Source of the DNA: Aeromonas jandaei
GTDB lineage: Bacteria > Pseudomonadota > Gammaproteobacteria > Enterobacterales > Aeromonadaceae
Length of the DNA: 64,000 bases
Direction: 5' to 3'
Assembly: GCF_037890695.1 (NCBI RefSeq)
Contig: NZ_CP149571.1
Coordinates: 1,890,001 to 1,954,000 of the forward strand
How positions within the stretch are numbered: position 1 is the first letter of the stretch; every line of letters starts with the position of its first letter. Under the pieces are notes generated by a model. That model was not told the origin of the DNA and ran no database searches. It saw only the letters and a list, made by a program, of their open reading frames with translations. The position numbers and the translations under genes were made by a program. Below, in pieces: positions 7,650 through 16,661 of the stretch.

Positions 7650-8570
7650 ATGTCTCGTCGTTTACCCCCGCTCAATGCCCTCAAGGCGTTCGAAGCTGCG
7701 GCTCGTCACTTAAGCTTTACCCGGGCTGCGGAAGAGCTGTTCGTTACCCAGGCTGCCATCAGTCATCAGATCAAGGCGCTGGAGGAGTATCTTGGCATCA
7801 AGTTGTTCCGCCGCAAGAACCGCTCCCTGCTGTTGACGGAAGAGGGGCAGGGCTACTTCCTCGATATCAAGGATATCTTCGCCTCCATTTCGGAAGCGAC
7901 CGACAAGCTGCTGGCGCGCAGCGCCAAAGGGGCGCTGACGGTGAGCCTGCAGCCGAGTTTTGCCATCCAGTGGCTGGTGCCGCGGCTGGTGAAGTTCAGC
8001 GAGCGCCATCCCGACATTGATGTGCGGATCAAGGCGGTTGATCTGGATGAAGGCTCCCTGACCGATGATGTTGATGTGGCTATCTACTACGGCCGTGGCA
8101 ACTGGCCGGGTCTGCGCTCGGACAAGCTTCACACCGAATACCTTATCCCCGTCTGCTCCCCCTTGCTGCTAACTGGCCCGAAGCCACTGCGCACTCCGCA
8201 GGATCTGACCTTGCACACTCTGTTGCACGACACTTCCCGCCGCGACTGGAAGGCGTGGTTCCGCCAGCTCGATATCGATGCGCCCAACGTCAATCAGGGC
8301 CCCATCTTCAGCCACTCAACCATGGTGATCCAGGCGGCGATCCACGGTCAGGGGGTGGCGCTTGGCCACAGCGTGCTGGCTCAGCCCGAGATTGAGGCTG
8401 GCCGCCTCATCTGTCCGTTCGAGCAGGTGCTGGTGAGCAAAAATGCCTTCTATCTGGTTTGTCAGGAACAGCAGTCCGATCAGGGCAAGATCGTAGCCTT
8501 CCGCGACTGGATGCTGGAGCTGGTGGAGCAGGAAGAGGCCCGCCGCAGAGCGCGACTCGCCGATGCATGA
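7650..8570 (+). CDS. gcvA: Glycine cleavage system LysR-type regulator GcvA
   Basis: 306 residues (E. coli GcvA 305). The N-terminal helix-turn-helix is clear: RLPPLNALKAFEAAARHLSF, then TRAAEELFVTQAAISHQIKA. The effector domain follows. GcvA activates gcvTHP with glycine, represses it with purines through PurR/GcvR in enterobacteria, and activates gcvB. Identity is supported by the gcvB gene on the other strand and by ygdD-rlmM downstream, the E. coli order. The stop overlaps the next gene by 8 bp. Confidence 0.93.
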   Translation: MSRRLPPLNALKAFEAAARHLSFTRAAEELFVTQAAISHQIKALEEYLGIKLFRRKNRSLLLTEEGQGYFLDIKDIFASISEATDKLLARSAKGALTVSLQPSFAIQWLVPRLVKFSERHPDIDVRIKAVDLDEGSLTDDVDVAIYYGRGNWPGLRSDKLHTEYLIPVCSPLLLTGPKPLRTPQDLTLHTLLHDTSRRDWKAWFRQLDIDAPNVNQGPIFSHSTMVIQAAIHGQGVALGHSVLAQPEIEAGRLICPFEQVLVSKNAFYLVCQEQQSDQGKIVAFRDWMLELVEQEEARRRARLADA

Positions 8571-9201
8571 GGTGATCCGTGAGGGGGCAGTTGATGCCCC
8601 CGTTCGCATTTTATTGGCACATGGTGCCGGCGCCGGAATGGAACATATCTTTCTCGCCGAGCTGTCGCGGCTGCTGGCCGGGCCGGATATCGAGGTGGTG
8701 CGCTTCAACTTTCCCTATATGAGCAAGCGAGCTCTGGATGGCAAGCGTCGCCCGCCAGACCGGCAACCCGTCTTGCTTGCCCACTGGCGCGAGATGGTGC
8801 GGGAATTTGCCCATCCCCGGCTGTTTCTGGCTGGCAAGTCGATGGGAGGGCGGATGGCGGCCGAGATCAGTGACGAGATCTATTGCGAGATGAATGCTGC
8901 AGGTTTGCTCATTCTCGGGTATCCTTTCCACCCCCCGGCTCGGCCCGACCGTTGGCGGGGTGAGGTACTCAAGCAGATCAAGACGCCGACCCTGCTGCTG
9001 CAAGGGGAGCGCGACACTTTCGGTTCTCGCGCCGAACTGGCCGATTTTCCTTTCTCATCCGCCGTATCGGCCCACTGGCTGACCGATGGTGATCATGGTT
9101 TCAAGCCGAGAAAGAGCAGTGGTCTTTGCGAGCAGGACAATCTGCAACAGGCCGCCAGCCGGATACGGCAATTCGTTGGTGTTGTGCCGGCGCTGGTTTG
9201 A
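8563..9201 (+). CDS. Alpha/beta-hydrolase family protein
   Basis: 212 residues starting inside the gcvA stop region, so probably translationally coupled. The nucleophile elbow is GKSMGG (Ser about residue 88); the oxyanion region is LAHGAGAGMEH. The acid is likely Asp in LLQGERDTFG and the base His in DGDHGFKP, giving a full triad. It resembles the TEX30/KANL3-like or dienelactone-hydrolase-like family; the substrate is unknown. E. coli has no gene here, so this is an insertion into the gcvA-ygdD block. Confidence 0.85.
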   Translation: MHEVIREGAVDAPVRILLAHGAGAGMEHIFLAELSRLLAGPDIEVVRFNFPYMSKRALDGKRRPPDRQPVLLAHWREMVREFAHPRLFLAGKSMGGRMAAEISDEIYCEMNAAGLLILGYPFHPPARPDRWRGEVLKQIKTPTLLLQGERDTFGSRAELADFPFSSAVSAHWLTDGDHGFKPRKSSGLCEQDNLQQAASRIRQFVGVVPALV

Positions 9202-9232
9202 CGCGTCGGGGAATCATAGAAGGAGAGTCAGG

Positions 9233-9619
9233 ATGAGTATCCATCGACACTGGCTGGTGCTGGCCGGTTTGTTCGGGCTGACGGCAACCATGCTGGGGGC
9301 TTACGGTGCCCACGGACTGGCCGCCACCGGCATTGCTCCCGAGCGTCTGGCGGCCTTTAATACCGCCGTGCAGTATCAGTTTTTTCACGCACTGGCCCTG
9401 TTGGTACTGGGTTGGTGCGGGGTGCGCAGCAAGGTGATTACCGTTGCCGGCACCGCATTTGTGCTGGGGATCCTGGGATTCTCCGGCAGTATTTACGCCA
9501 TGGTGCTGCTTGGCAGCAAGGGGCTGGGGCTCATTACCCCGGCCGGTGGCCTCTGTTTTATGTTGGGATGGGCGGCTCTTATCTGGGCTGGCTGTCGTCT
9601 TGGAGGAAAAAATGAATAA
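9233..9619 (+). CDS. ygdD: DUF423 inner-membrane protein YgdD
   Basis: 128 residues from the ATG at 9233 (AGGAGAG upstream). Four predicted membrane helices: [50 protein letters not shown] and [14 protein letters not shown]. The GAYGAHGL motif and the aromatic-rich [10 protein letters not shown] stretch are typical of DUF423. Function is unknown. The stop codon overlaps rlmM by 8 bp, so the two are coupled, as in E. coli. Confidence 0.9.
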   Translation: MSIHRHWLVLAGLFGLTATMLGAYGAHGLAATGIAPERLAAFNTAVQYQFFHALALLVLGWCGVRSKVITVAGTAFVLGILGFSGSIYAMVLLGSKGLGLITPAGGLCFMLGWAALIWAGCRLGGKNE

Positions 9620-10706
9620 TCTGCTGCTTTATTGCCGCCCCGGTTTTGAGAAAGAGGCGGCTGCAGAGATCACCGAGCGTGCCGGTAACATGCAGTGCTA
9701 CGGTTTCGCCCGGGTCAAGGACGACAGTGGTTATGTGATATTCGAACTGTATGACGAGGAGCAGGCGGATCTGCTGGCTCGCAAGCTGCCGTTCCGCGAG
9801 CTTATCTTTATCCGTCAGATGCTGGTGGTCACCCACGATCTGAAGGATCTGGATGTTGCGGATCGGATCACCCCCATTATCGACGCTGTTCGCGAATACA
9901 CCATTTGTGGCGATCTGCGGGTAGAGACTGCTGACACCAACGAAGCGAAAGAGCTGTCGGCCTTCTGCCGCAAGTTCACCGTGCCGCTGCGTCAGGCGCT
10001 GCGCAACAACGAGATCCTCACCAAGAAGGAGACGCCGAACCGCCCGGTGTTCCACGCCTTCTTCATGGCCAATGATCACGTGCTGCTGGGTTACTCCTAC
10101 TCCTTCAACAACTCCGGATTCCATATGGGGATCCCGCGTCTGCGCTTCCCGGCCGATGCGCCGAGCCGCTCCAGCCTCAAGCTGGAAGAGGCATTTTACG
10201 TGTTCGTACCGCGAGAAGAGTGGGATACGCGTCTCTGCTCCGGCCTGAAGGCGGTGGATTTGGGGGCTTGCCCGGGTGGCTGGACCTATCAGCTGGTGCG
10301 TCGTGGCATGATGGTGACGGCGGTCGATAACGGCATGATGGCGCAATCTCTGATGGATACCGGTCAGGTCAAACATGTGCGCGATGACGGCTTTGTCTGG
10401 CGTCCGAGCAAGAAGAACACCTACTGGCTGGTTTGCGACATGGTCGATAAACCGGCACGGGTCGTTCACATGATTGCGGACTGGTTCCGGGAGAATGATT
10501 GCCAGGAGGCGATGTTCAACCTCAAGCTGCCGATGAAGAAGCGTTATGCCGAATCGGTGCACAATATCGAGGTATTGCGTGAGATGCTCAAGGAGATCGA
10601 CAACGCGTTCGTGATCCAGGCCAAGCAGCTCTACCACGATCGTGAAGAGATTACCGTGCATGTCTACAACAAGTACTGGGTTTCCAAGCTGCAACCCAAG
10701 GCCTGA
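9612..10706 (+). CDS. rlmM: 23S rRNA 2'-O-ribose C2498 methyltransferase
   Basis: 364 residues (E. coli RlmM 366). The start [20 protein letters not shown] at 9612 lies inside the end of ygdD with GGAGGAAA just upstream. An N-terminal THUMP-like domain is followed by a Rossmann methyltransferase domain with the SAM-binding motif [15 protein letters not shown] (about residue 214). It modifies C2498 in the peptidyl-transferase region of 23S rRNA. Last gene of the gcvA-hydrolase-ygdD-rlmM unit. Confidence 0.95.
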   Translation: MNNLLLYCRPGFEKEAAAEITERAGNMQCYGFARVKDDSGYVIFELYDEEQADLLARKLPFRELIFIRQMLVVTHDLKDLDVADRITPIIDAVREYTICGDLRVETADTNEAKELSAFCRKFTVPLRQALRNNEILTKKETPNRPVFHAFFMANDHVLLGYSYSFNNSGFHMGIPRLRFPADAPSRSSLKLEEAFYVFVPREEWDTRLCSGLKAVDLGACPGGWTYQLVRRGMMVTAVDNGMMAQSLMDTGQVKHVRDDGFVWRPSKKNTYWLVCDMVDKPARVVHMIADWFRENDCQEAMFNLKLPMKKRYAESVHNIEVLREMLKEIDNAFVIQAKQLYHDREEITVHVYNKYWVSKLQPKA

Positions 10707-10733
10707 TAGACAGGACGCACATCCGAGATAGTA

Positions 10734-10770
10734 AAAAGACCGGTGAGGAAACTCACCGGTCTTTTGCTAT
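10734..10770. terminator. Bidirectional terminator after rlmM
   Basis: A perfect 14-bp stem (10734-10747 and 10752-10765) with a GAAA tetraloop, A-run before and T-run after. It serves rlmM and the convergent minus-strand gene. Confidence 0.92.
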
Positions 10771-10780
10771 CTGGTACTGG

Positions 10781-11236
10781 CTAGAAGCGATAATCGACGC
10801 GCAGGGAGGATTCGTCATTGGTTACCTTCAGCTCGATCTCGAGGGGAATGCTCTTGTCGACTGGATTAAGCTGCAGCTTTACCCCGTTGCCTCTCAGTTT
10901 TATCGCCGTATTCATGGTGCCGGTTCTGAACTTGACCTTGGGTTTGTAGCGCTCGAAAGAGAGGCTGACACTTTTTTCCGGAGTGAGATTGAGCTGCGGG
11001 TAGGAGGTTATCTGCTGGTTGCCGTAGTTATCGGTGGTGACTTCGATGCCGAACGAGAGCGGTTTGGGAGCTTTGAGCAGATCGTTGGTATCCAGCGTAG
11101 AGCGCCACACTTCACGGCTGGTCAGCGCCTGCTGACGCGGGAGCATGGCCCCCGGATTGGTGCTGTTTTCCAATGCGACAGCCCGGTCAGTCAAGAGTAA
11201 CAACCCTGTCAAAAATACCATTCCGGTAGTACGCAT
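10781..11236 (-). CDS. Predicted secreted protein of unknown function
   Basis: 151 residues with a signal peptide (MRTTGMVFLTGLLLLTDRAV, cleavage probably after AVA). The ATG at 11236 has GGGAGG seven bases upstream. The mature part is rich in beta-type sequence with alternating polar and hydrophobic residues and ends RVDYRF, so it could be a small periplasmic beta protein. It has no cysteine and no lipobox. I recognise no family. Its upstream neighbour on the same strand is isocitrate dehydrogenase, but a terminator separates them. Confidence 0.7.
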   Translation of the reverse strand: MRTTGMVFLTGLLLLTDRAVALENSTNPGAMLPRQQALTSREVWRSTLDTNDLLKAPKPLSFGIEVTTDNYGNQQITSYPQLNLTPEKSVSLSFERYKPKVKFRTGTMNTAIKLRGNGVKLQLNPVDKSIPLEIELKVTNDESSLRVDYRF

Positions 11237-11309
11237 CGGAGACCCTCCCTGTCACCTCTCCTATGAAAATAGACGGCAACAGACGGCTGGGTGAGGTTAT
11301 TGTGAAGAT

Positions 11310-11336
11310 AAAAAAGGGAGCCGCAGCTCCCTTTCA
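11310..11336 (-). terminator. Terminator of the isocitrate dehydrogenase gene
   Basis: Inverted repeat AAAGGGAGC (11313-11321) / GCTCCCTTT (11326-11334), loop of 4, with a T-run on the minus strand. Confidence 0.85.
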
Positions 11337-11352
11337 ATATCAATGGATTAAC

Positions 11353-12360
11353 TTATAACCGCTCGATGATGGCCTGAGTAAATTCGCTGGTGGAGGCGCT
11401 GCCACCCAGATCCCGGGTAACCCGATCACCGGATTCGATAGTGGTGCGTACCGCCTCGCGGATCCGCTCTGCTTTATCCTGCATGCCAAGGTACTCCAGC
11501 ATCTGGATGGAGGCGAGGATCACCGAGGTCGGGTTGGCGATGTTCTTGCCTGCGATATCCGGCGCCGAGCCGTGTACCGCTTCGAAGATAGCTGCACCAT
11601 CGCCGATGTTGGCACCCGGCGCCATGCCGAGACCGCCAACCAGACCGGCGCACAGGTCCGAGAGAATGTCGCCAAACAGGTTGGTGGTGACCATCACATC
11701 GAAGCGCTCCGGATACATCACCAGATTCATGCAGGCGGCATCGACGATCATCTCTTCGCTCTGGATATCCGGGTAGTGGCTGGCGATCTCACGAGCCACT
11801 TCGAGGAACAGGCCGGAGGTTGACTTGAGGATGTTGGCCTTGTGGATGATGGTGACCTTCTTGCGCCCCTCCTGACGGGCCAACTCGAAGGCGAATTTGA
11901 CGATGCGCTCGGCCCCCTCGCGGGTGATGATGCTCATCGCCTCGGCGCTCTTGTTGTCATCGCTGCGCTTCTGGCCCGCGCCCGAATACATCCCCTCGGT
12001 ATTTTCGCGCACCGTGATGATGTCGATGTTCTCGTAACGGCTCTTGGTGCCTTTGAAGGAGATGACCGGACGCACGTTGGCGTAGAGGTTGAATTTCTTG
12101 CGCAGGGAGACGTTGATGGAGGTAAAACCGCCGCCAACCGGAGTGGTGAGCGGCCCTTTCAGGGTGACCTTGTTCTTCTCGATCAGATCCAGTGTCGCCT
12201 GTGGCAGCAGTTCGCCATGCTTTTCAAGGGCAACCAGACCCGCATCTGCATACTCATATTCGAAATCACAGCCTGCGTGGGTCAGGATCTGGATGGCTGA
12301 TTCGATGATGCTGGGGCCAATGCCGTCGCCCGGGATAACGGTAATTGTTCTTTTGGACAT
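11353..12360 (-). CDS. NAD-type isocitrate dehydrogenase
   Basis: 335 residues of the isocitrate/isopropylmalate dehydrogenase family. It oxidises isocitrate to 2-oxoglutarate in the TCA cycle. Substrate-site motifs: TPVGGGFTSINVSLRKKFNL, with the Ser and Arg that bind isocitrate, and YANVRPV. Metal and cofactor region: NLFGDILSDLCAGLVGGLG and EAVHGSAPDIAGK. The short length and the ANVRP/GLGMAPGANIG pattern fit the NAD-dependent homodimeric group rather than the longer NADP enzyme of E. coli (416 residues). Isopropylmalate dehydrogenase is unlikely because the FTSINV segment is of the isocitrate type. A single gene with its own terminator. Confidence 0.85.
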   Translation of the reverse strand: MSKRTITVIPGDGIGPSIIESAIQILTHAGCDFEYEYADAGLVALEKHGELLPQATLDLIEKNKVTLKGPLTTPVGGGFTSINVSLRKKFNLYANVRPVISFKGTKSRYENIDIITVRENTEGMYSGAGQKRSDDNKSAEAMSIITREGAERIVKFAFELARQEGRKKVTIIHKANILKSTSGLFLEVAREIASHYPDIQSEEMIVDAACMNLVMYPERFDVMVTTNLFGDILSDLCAGLVGGLGMAPGANIGDGAAIFEAVHGSAPDIAGKNIANPTSVILASIQMLEYLGMQDKAERIREAVRTTIESGDRVTRDLGGSASTSEFTQAIIERL

Positions 12361-12518
12361 GAGAGGGTTCCACTTCCAGGGTATAGGGGAGGATGGGGCT
12401 GCTTTATATCATTTACTTAGCAATCCAACCACATTCCTTTACATTCTACTCATTTTCATCAACGACGAGGGTGAGTCTCGTCATGGTTCGCGCCCTTGCC
12501 TGCATTTTTGTTCGGGCG

Positions 12519-13319
12519 TTATTCGGGCTGGGGCGGGTAACGGATGTCCCGCAGGTTGAATCCCAGCGGAATATCCTGTTGCAACCGCACCAATCGCTGG
12601 GCCAGCAGCGCCTCTTCCCTGTGCTGACGCAGCTTGAGCAGCGCTTTCGCTGCCTCTTCCTGCTCGCTGGCAGCTAGCATGGTGGCCAGATCACCATACT
12701 GCAGCAGAAGTTGGGTTGCGGTCTTGGGGCCAATCCCCGGAACACCCTTGATGTTGGAGCCCCCGATACCTGTCAGCGCCCAGAAATCGACCAGTTGTGT
12801 CGGCGCAACCCCGTATTGCTGCTCGACAAAGGCGGCATCCAGCCAGCGCTTGTTGAAGTAGTCGCGGATCTGGATCTGCGGGCAGATAAGTTGGCAGAAC
12901 CCCTTGTCGGTGGAGATGATGGTAGCCCTTGCCTCGTGTTGGGCAATGCCACTGGCCAGGGTGGCGATGAGATCGTCTGCTTCATCGGTTTCTGAAAGCA
13001 GGGCGTCGATACCGCACTCCCAGAAGGCATCCTGCAGTGTACCCAGCCATTCGCGCAGCTCCGGTGGCATGGGAGTACGTCCCTCCTTGTAGGCCGGATA
13101 GATCTCCTTGCGCCAGCTATGCACCTCGCCATCAAACACGGCAATGACATGGGTCGGCTCGCTATTGGCCAGCAACTTGCGGCAGGTATTGACGAGGTTG
13201 GCGCGGGTGGCGACCAGCGCCTGGGCAGGAGTCAGCGCCTGCTGTGATTGCACCGCGTGCAGACGGCGGATGAGGTTGAGGGCATCGATGATAAGCAGGT
13301 GTGGCCTTAGATTTGACAT
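12519..13319 (-). CDS. xni: Flap endonuclease Xni (ExoIX)
   Basis: 266 residues from the ATG at 13319 (MSNLRPHLLIIDALNLIRRL); an earlier in-frame start would add 51 unlikely residues. It belongs to the family of the 5' nuclease domain of DNA polymerase I. Acidic metal ligands are seen in LLIIDALN, VFDGE and SETDEADDLIATLA. A helix-hairpin-helix follows (GSNIKGVPGIGPKTATQLLL). E. coli has xni near ygdH (ppnN), as here. It processes branched 5' flaps. Confidence 0.93.
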   Translation of the reverse strand: MSNLRPHLLIIDALNLIRRLHAVQSQQALTPAQALVATRANLVNTCRKLLANSEPTHVIAVFDGEVHSWRKEIYPAYKEGRTPMPPELREWLGTLQDAFWECGIDALLSETDEADDLIATLASGIAQHEARATIISTDKGFCQLICPQIQIRDYFNKRWLDAAFVEQQYGVAPTQLVDFWALTGIGGSNIKGVPGIGPKTATQLLLQYGDLATMLAASEQEEAAKALLKLRQHREEALLAQRLVRLQQDIPLGFNLRDIRYPPQPE

Positions 13320-13404
13320 GGGGCACTCTTGGCAGTCGGAACGCCCCATTGTAACAAACCCGCGGGCCTGATGGGGGATTGATGGCCGTTGGCAGCTGAG
13401 TGGC

Positions 13405-13437
13405 AAAAGAGAGGGGCGCATTGCGCCCCTCGATTTA
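13405..13437 (-). terminator. Hairpin terminator of ppnN
   Basis: GAGGGGCGC (13411-13419) / GCGCCCCTC (13423-13431) with a 3-nt loop and a short T-rich tail on the minus strand. It separates ppnN from xni. Confidence 0.7.
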
Positions 13438-13450
13438 CCTGCTGTACCCG

Positions 13451-14806
13451 TCAGCGTACGATTTCGTAGCAAGGCACATACTGACTGCCCGGCAGCTTCA
13501 TCCGCTGCTGCTTGACGAAGCTCTCCAGCAGCTTGTCCATCAGGTGCATCAGCTCCTTGTCGCCGTGCAGCTTGAAGGGGCCTTTCTTCTCGATGGCGCG
13601 AATGCCGCCCTCTTTCACGTTGCCCGCGACGATGCCGGAGAAGGCGCGACGCAGGTTGGCTGCCAACAGCTGGGGCGGCTGGTTGCGGTGCAGATCCAGA
13701 CTGGCCATATTGGCGTGATCCGGCTCGAAGGGGAGCTGGAACTCCGGCTCAATCTTGAGCGACCAGTTGAAGGAGTAGGCATCGCCGACCGATTTGCGAT
13801 ATTCGCGAATTTTCGGCATTGCCTCTTTCATTACCCGTGCCACTTCCGGTGCATCGCCGACGATGATCCGGTAGAGGCGGGTAGCCGGTTCACCCAGGGT
13901 CGCCTTGACGAAGTCGTCGATGGCACGGAAGTAGTCCGCACTCTCTTTCGGGCCGGTCAGGATGATGGGCATCGGCTGGCGTTCGTTGGCCGGGTTCATC
14001 ATGATACCGAGCAGATAGAGCAGCTCTTCTGCCGTACCTACTCCGCCCGGGAAGATGATGATGCCGTGGCCGAGGCGCACGAAGGCTTCCAGTCGCTTCT
14101 CGATATCGGGCAGGATCACCAGCTCGTTGACGATGGGGTTGGGCGGCTCGGCCGCGATAATGGAGGGTTCGGTCAGGCCGATGTAACGGCCGTTGCGTAC
14201 CCGCTGCTTGGCGTGGCCAACAGCAGCACCCTTCATCGGGCCTTCCATGGCGCCCGGGCCACAGCCGGTACAGATGTTGAGCTCGCGCAGACCCAGTTCG
14301 TTGCCGACTGCCCGGGTGTACTGGTATTCGATCTCGTTGATGGAGTGGCCGCCCCAGCAGACGATCAGGTTGGGATCGGCGCCTGGCTGGATCACCTTGG
14401 CGTTGCGCAGGATGGCAAAGACCACGTTGGAGATGTGGGTCGAATTGGTCAGATTGACCTGACGGTTCGATTCGAGCTGGTTGGAGACATAAAGGATATC
14501 GCGCAGCACCGAGAAGAGGTGCTCCTGAATGCCGCGAATGATCTCGCCATCGACGAAGGCGTGCTCCGGCGCGTTGAACAGCTCGAGTTTGACCCCGCGC
14601 TCGCGCCGGATCACGTGAATATCAAACGATTTGAAACGCTCAAGTATCTCTTTGGAGCTATCGGTGTGGCTGCCAGAGTTGAGCACCGCCAGTGAACAGT
14701 TGCGAAACAGCTGATAGATATCGCTGGAGGCTGTCTGCTTGAGGCGATCGACCTCAAGCTGTGACAGCAAATCCATGCTGCCGACCGGATTTATATGCGT
14801 AATCAT
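13451..14806 (-). CDS. ppnN: Pyrimidine/purine-5'-nucleotide nucleosidase PpnN
   Basis: 451 residues (E. coli PpnN/YgdH 454). It cleaves nucleoside monophosphates to base and ribose 5-phosphate, and in E. coli is activated by (p)ppGpp. The LOG-type catalytic motif is [16 protein letters not shown] (about residue 266), preceded by [16 protein letters not shown]. The N-terminal extension ([20 protein letters not shown]) is conserved in this family. The neighbourhood of queF, syd and xni repeats the E. coli locus. Confidence 0.95.
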   Translation of the reverse strand: MITHINPVGSMDLLSQLEVDRLKQTASSDIYQLFRNCSLAVLNSGSHTDSSKEILERFKSFDIHVIRRERGVKLELFNAPEHAFVDGEIIRGIQEHLFSVLRDILYVSNQLESNRQVNLTNSTHISNVVFAILRNAKVIQPGADPNLIVCWGGHSINEIEYQYTRAVGNELGLRELNICTGCGPGAMEGPMKGAAVGHAKQRVRNGRYIGLTEPSIIAAEPPNPIVNELVILPDIEKRLEAFVRLGHGIIIFPGGVGTAEELLYLLGIMMNPANERQPMPIILTGPKESADYFRAIDDFVKATLGEPATRLYRIIVGDAPEVARVMKEAMPKIREYRKSVGDAYSFNWSLKIEPEFQLPFEPDHANMASLDLHRNQPPQLLAANLRRAFSGIVAGNVKEGGIRAIEKKGPFKLHGDKELMHLMDKLLESFVKQQRMKLPGSQYVPCYEIVR

Positions 14807-14855
14807 AGGGTTCCCCTTTACTCATCTTGTTATCGTTGTGCTTTTCCCTGGGGAG

Positions 14856-14885
14856 AAAAGGGGATGCCTTCTTGCATCCCCTGAC
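14856..14885 (-). terminator. Terminator of the GGDEF gene
   Basis: GGGGATGC (14860-14867) / GCATCCCC (14874-14881), loop of 6, with CTTTTCTCCCC on the minus strand after the stem. Confidence 0.8.
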
Positions 14886-14956
14886 TTCGATAGTAGTGGT
14901 AACTGAGGGGGGAGGGAAATAGGGGGACGACTGTTCGCTGTTTTTTTGACCGCCAG

Positions 14957-16573
14957 TCAGGCCAGAGTCACTTGATCCCGACCGGTATGCTTGGAGTGGT
15001 ATAGCGCCTTGTCCGCCCGCTCGAACACATCGGACGGGTTATCCCCCTCCTTGAACAGGGTGGCACCGATGGAGATGGTGATCTCCACCTTGGCATCCCG
15101 AAAGCGGAACGGGATGCTCTTGATGGTCTGGCGCAATGTTTCAAGGGGCTTCTGGAACTTGTCCGGATTGATGTTGGGCAGCAGTACCACAAACTCCTCG
15201 CCGCCGAAGCGGGCGATGAAGTCGGTGTCACGCAGTGCGCTTTGCAGCGCCTTGGCAACCACTTTCAGCGCCTTGTCGCCCGCCATATGACCGTAGTTGT
15301 CATTGATGTTCTTGAAGTGATCGATGTCGATAATGGCCATGCAGAGCGGCGTGCGGTAGCGCAGCCAGCGTTTGTACTCCTGCTCCAGCCGTTCATCGAG
15401 GGCGGCCCGGTTGTGTACCTGAGTCAGGCTGTCGAGGAACAGCTTGTGCTTCTGGATGGTGAGCCGCTTCTTGTACTCGGCGGTCTCCTCCTTCATCAAC
15501 CTGAGCTTGGACTCCATGGTGGAGAGGCGGGTGAGCAGATGGCGCTCCCTTGCCGCTGTGTTTTCGCGCTCCTGCAACAGCTGGTTGATGGCGCCCATAT
15601 GGCCGGAAATCGCCTCTTTAAGCGCATCGAGAGTGTTGTGGCTGGCCAGCGTCTGATCGATGGCCTGCAACTCGTTCACCAGCGCCTCGCGGGTCTCTTT
15701 GGTCTCGTTGTGCAGGGCGCGTCCTTCATCCAGCGACTCGGTAAAACCGACGTGAACGGCGGAAAGGCTCTCGTTGAGGGTGCTCAGGAAGGCGCGGGAG
15801 GCTTTGCGCTCCTCACGGGTGCCCTCGATGATGAGTTCGATCACCTGCAGGCTGGTTTCGGCCAGCAGAGCGGGGTTGATCCCGATCAGCAGCTGGCGGC
15901 GAATGTCACTCAGGCTCTCGCCGATGGAACCGGCAAAATCGAGCTCGGTGATGAGACGCTGCAACTCGTCGGCCAGACGGACATGCTCCTTGAGATCGAA
16001 GGCATCGTTTTCTGTTTGGGGCTCGCCGGGGTTCGCTTCACTCTCGGCTGTGGGTTGCTCCGGATTGACCAGCAGGGGTTGGCTTGGCAGCAGCTGGATC
16101 TTGATGGCCTGCTGGTAGAACTCCAGTAGCCGGATCACCTTCTTCTGATGGTCGGCAATGCCGTAGCCGGCAGGGCTGGCCAAAAATTCCTTGAGGGATT
16201 TGCGGGTCTCTTCCGGGAAGCCCTTGATGGTCTTGAGTTGCCTGGAGCCCAGATCGATGGCGGCCTGGGTCAGGGTCATCGACTCTTCGATGGCATTACT
16301 GTGCTGCTGCAGCAGTTTTTCGATAGCCAGCAGATCGGCGTCAAGAGAAGTGAATGCGGGGTTGCCGTCCAGTTTCTGCTTGAGTTTGGCGAAGCGGTTG
16401 TCCAGCTCACGGTCGAAGCCACGGCAGGAGAGCATCAGCTTGTTGATAAACTGAATGCCGCGGGCACGCTCTGCATCGGAGAATGAGAGTACTCCGTCGA
16501 GCTCCAGCTGTTTCTGCTGAAGGGATTCCCTTAGCCTTGCCAATTGTCCTGCTACGGCAGCGATATCATTCAT
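14957..16573 (-). CDS. Diguanylate cyclase (GGDEF protein)
   Basis: 538 residues. Residues 1 to about 340 are mainly helical with coiled-coil segments and no clear membrane span, so it is probably cytoplasmic. The C-terminal GGDEF domain begins LFLDSLTQVHNRAAL, with the active site RFGGEEFVVLLP, so it should make cyclic di-GMP. An inhibitory I-site (RDTD) lies five residues before GGEEF. No EAL domain. It is 88 bp downstream of the TPR/degenerate-GGDEF gene on the same strand, so the two are probably one operon. The N-terminal input domain is not one I can name. Confidence 0.88.
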   Translation of the reverse strand: MNDIAAVAGQLARLRESLQQKQLELDGVLSFSDAERARGIQFINKLMLSCRGFDRELDNRFAKLKQKLDGNPAFTSLDADLLAIEKLLQQHSNAIEESMTLTQAAIDLGSRQLKTIKGFPEETRKSLKEFLASPAGYGIADHQKKVIRLLEFYQQAIKIQLLPSQPLLVNPEQPTAESEANPGEPQTENDAFDLKEHVRLADELQRLITELDFAGSIGESLSDIRRQLLIGINPALLAETSLQVIELIIEGTREERKASRAFLSTLNESLSAVHVGFTESLDEGRALHNETKETREALVNELQAIDQTLASHNTLDALKEAISGHMGAINQLLQERENTAARERHLLTRLSTMESKLRLMKEETAEYKKRLTIQKHKLFLDSLTQVHNRAALDERLEQEYKRWLRYRTPLCMAIIDIDHFKNINDNYGHMAGDKALKVVAKALQSALRDTDFIARFGGEEFVVLLPNINPDKFQKPLETLRQTIKSIPFRFRDAKVEITISIGATLFKEGDNPSDVFERADKALYHSKHTGRDQVTLA

Positions 16574-16661
16574 TATCAGGTCGCCCTGTTGTCATTATTG
16601 TTTTTCGTGTCAGATAGCAACAGTGACCGAACCCGTGATCGAGCCTCGTCTGTTATCTATT

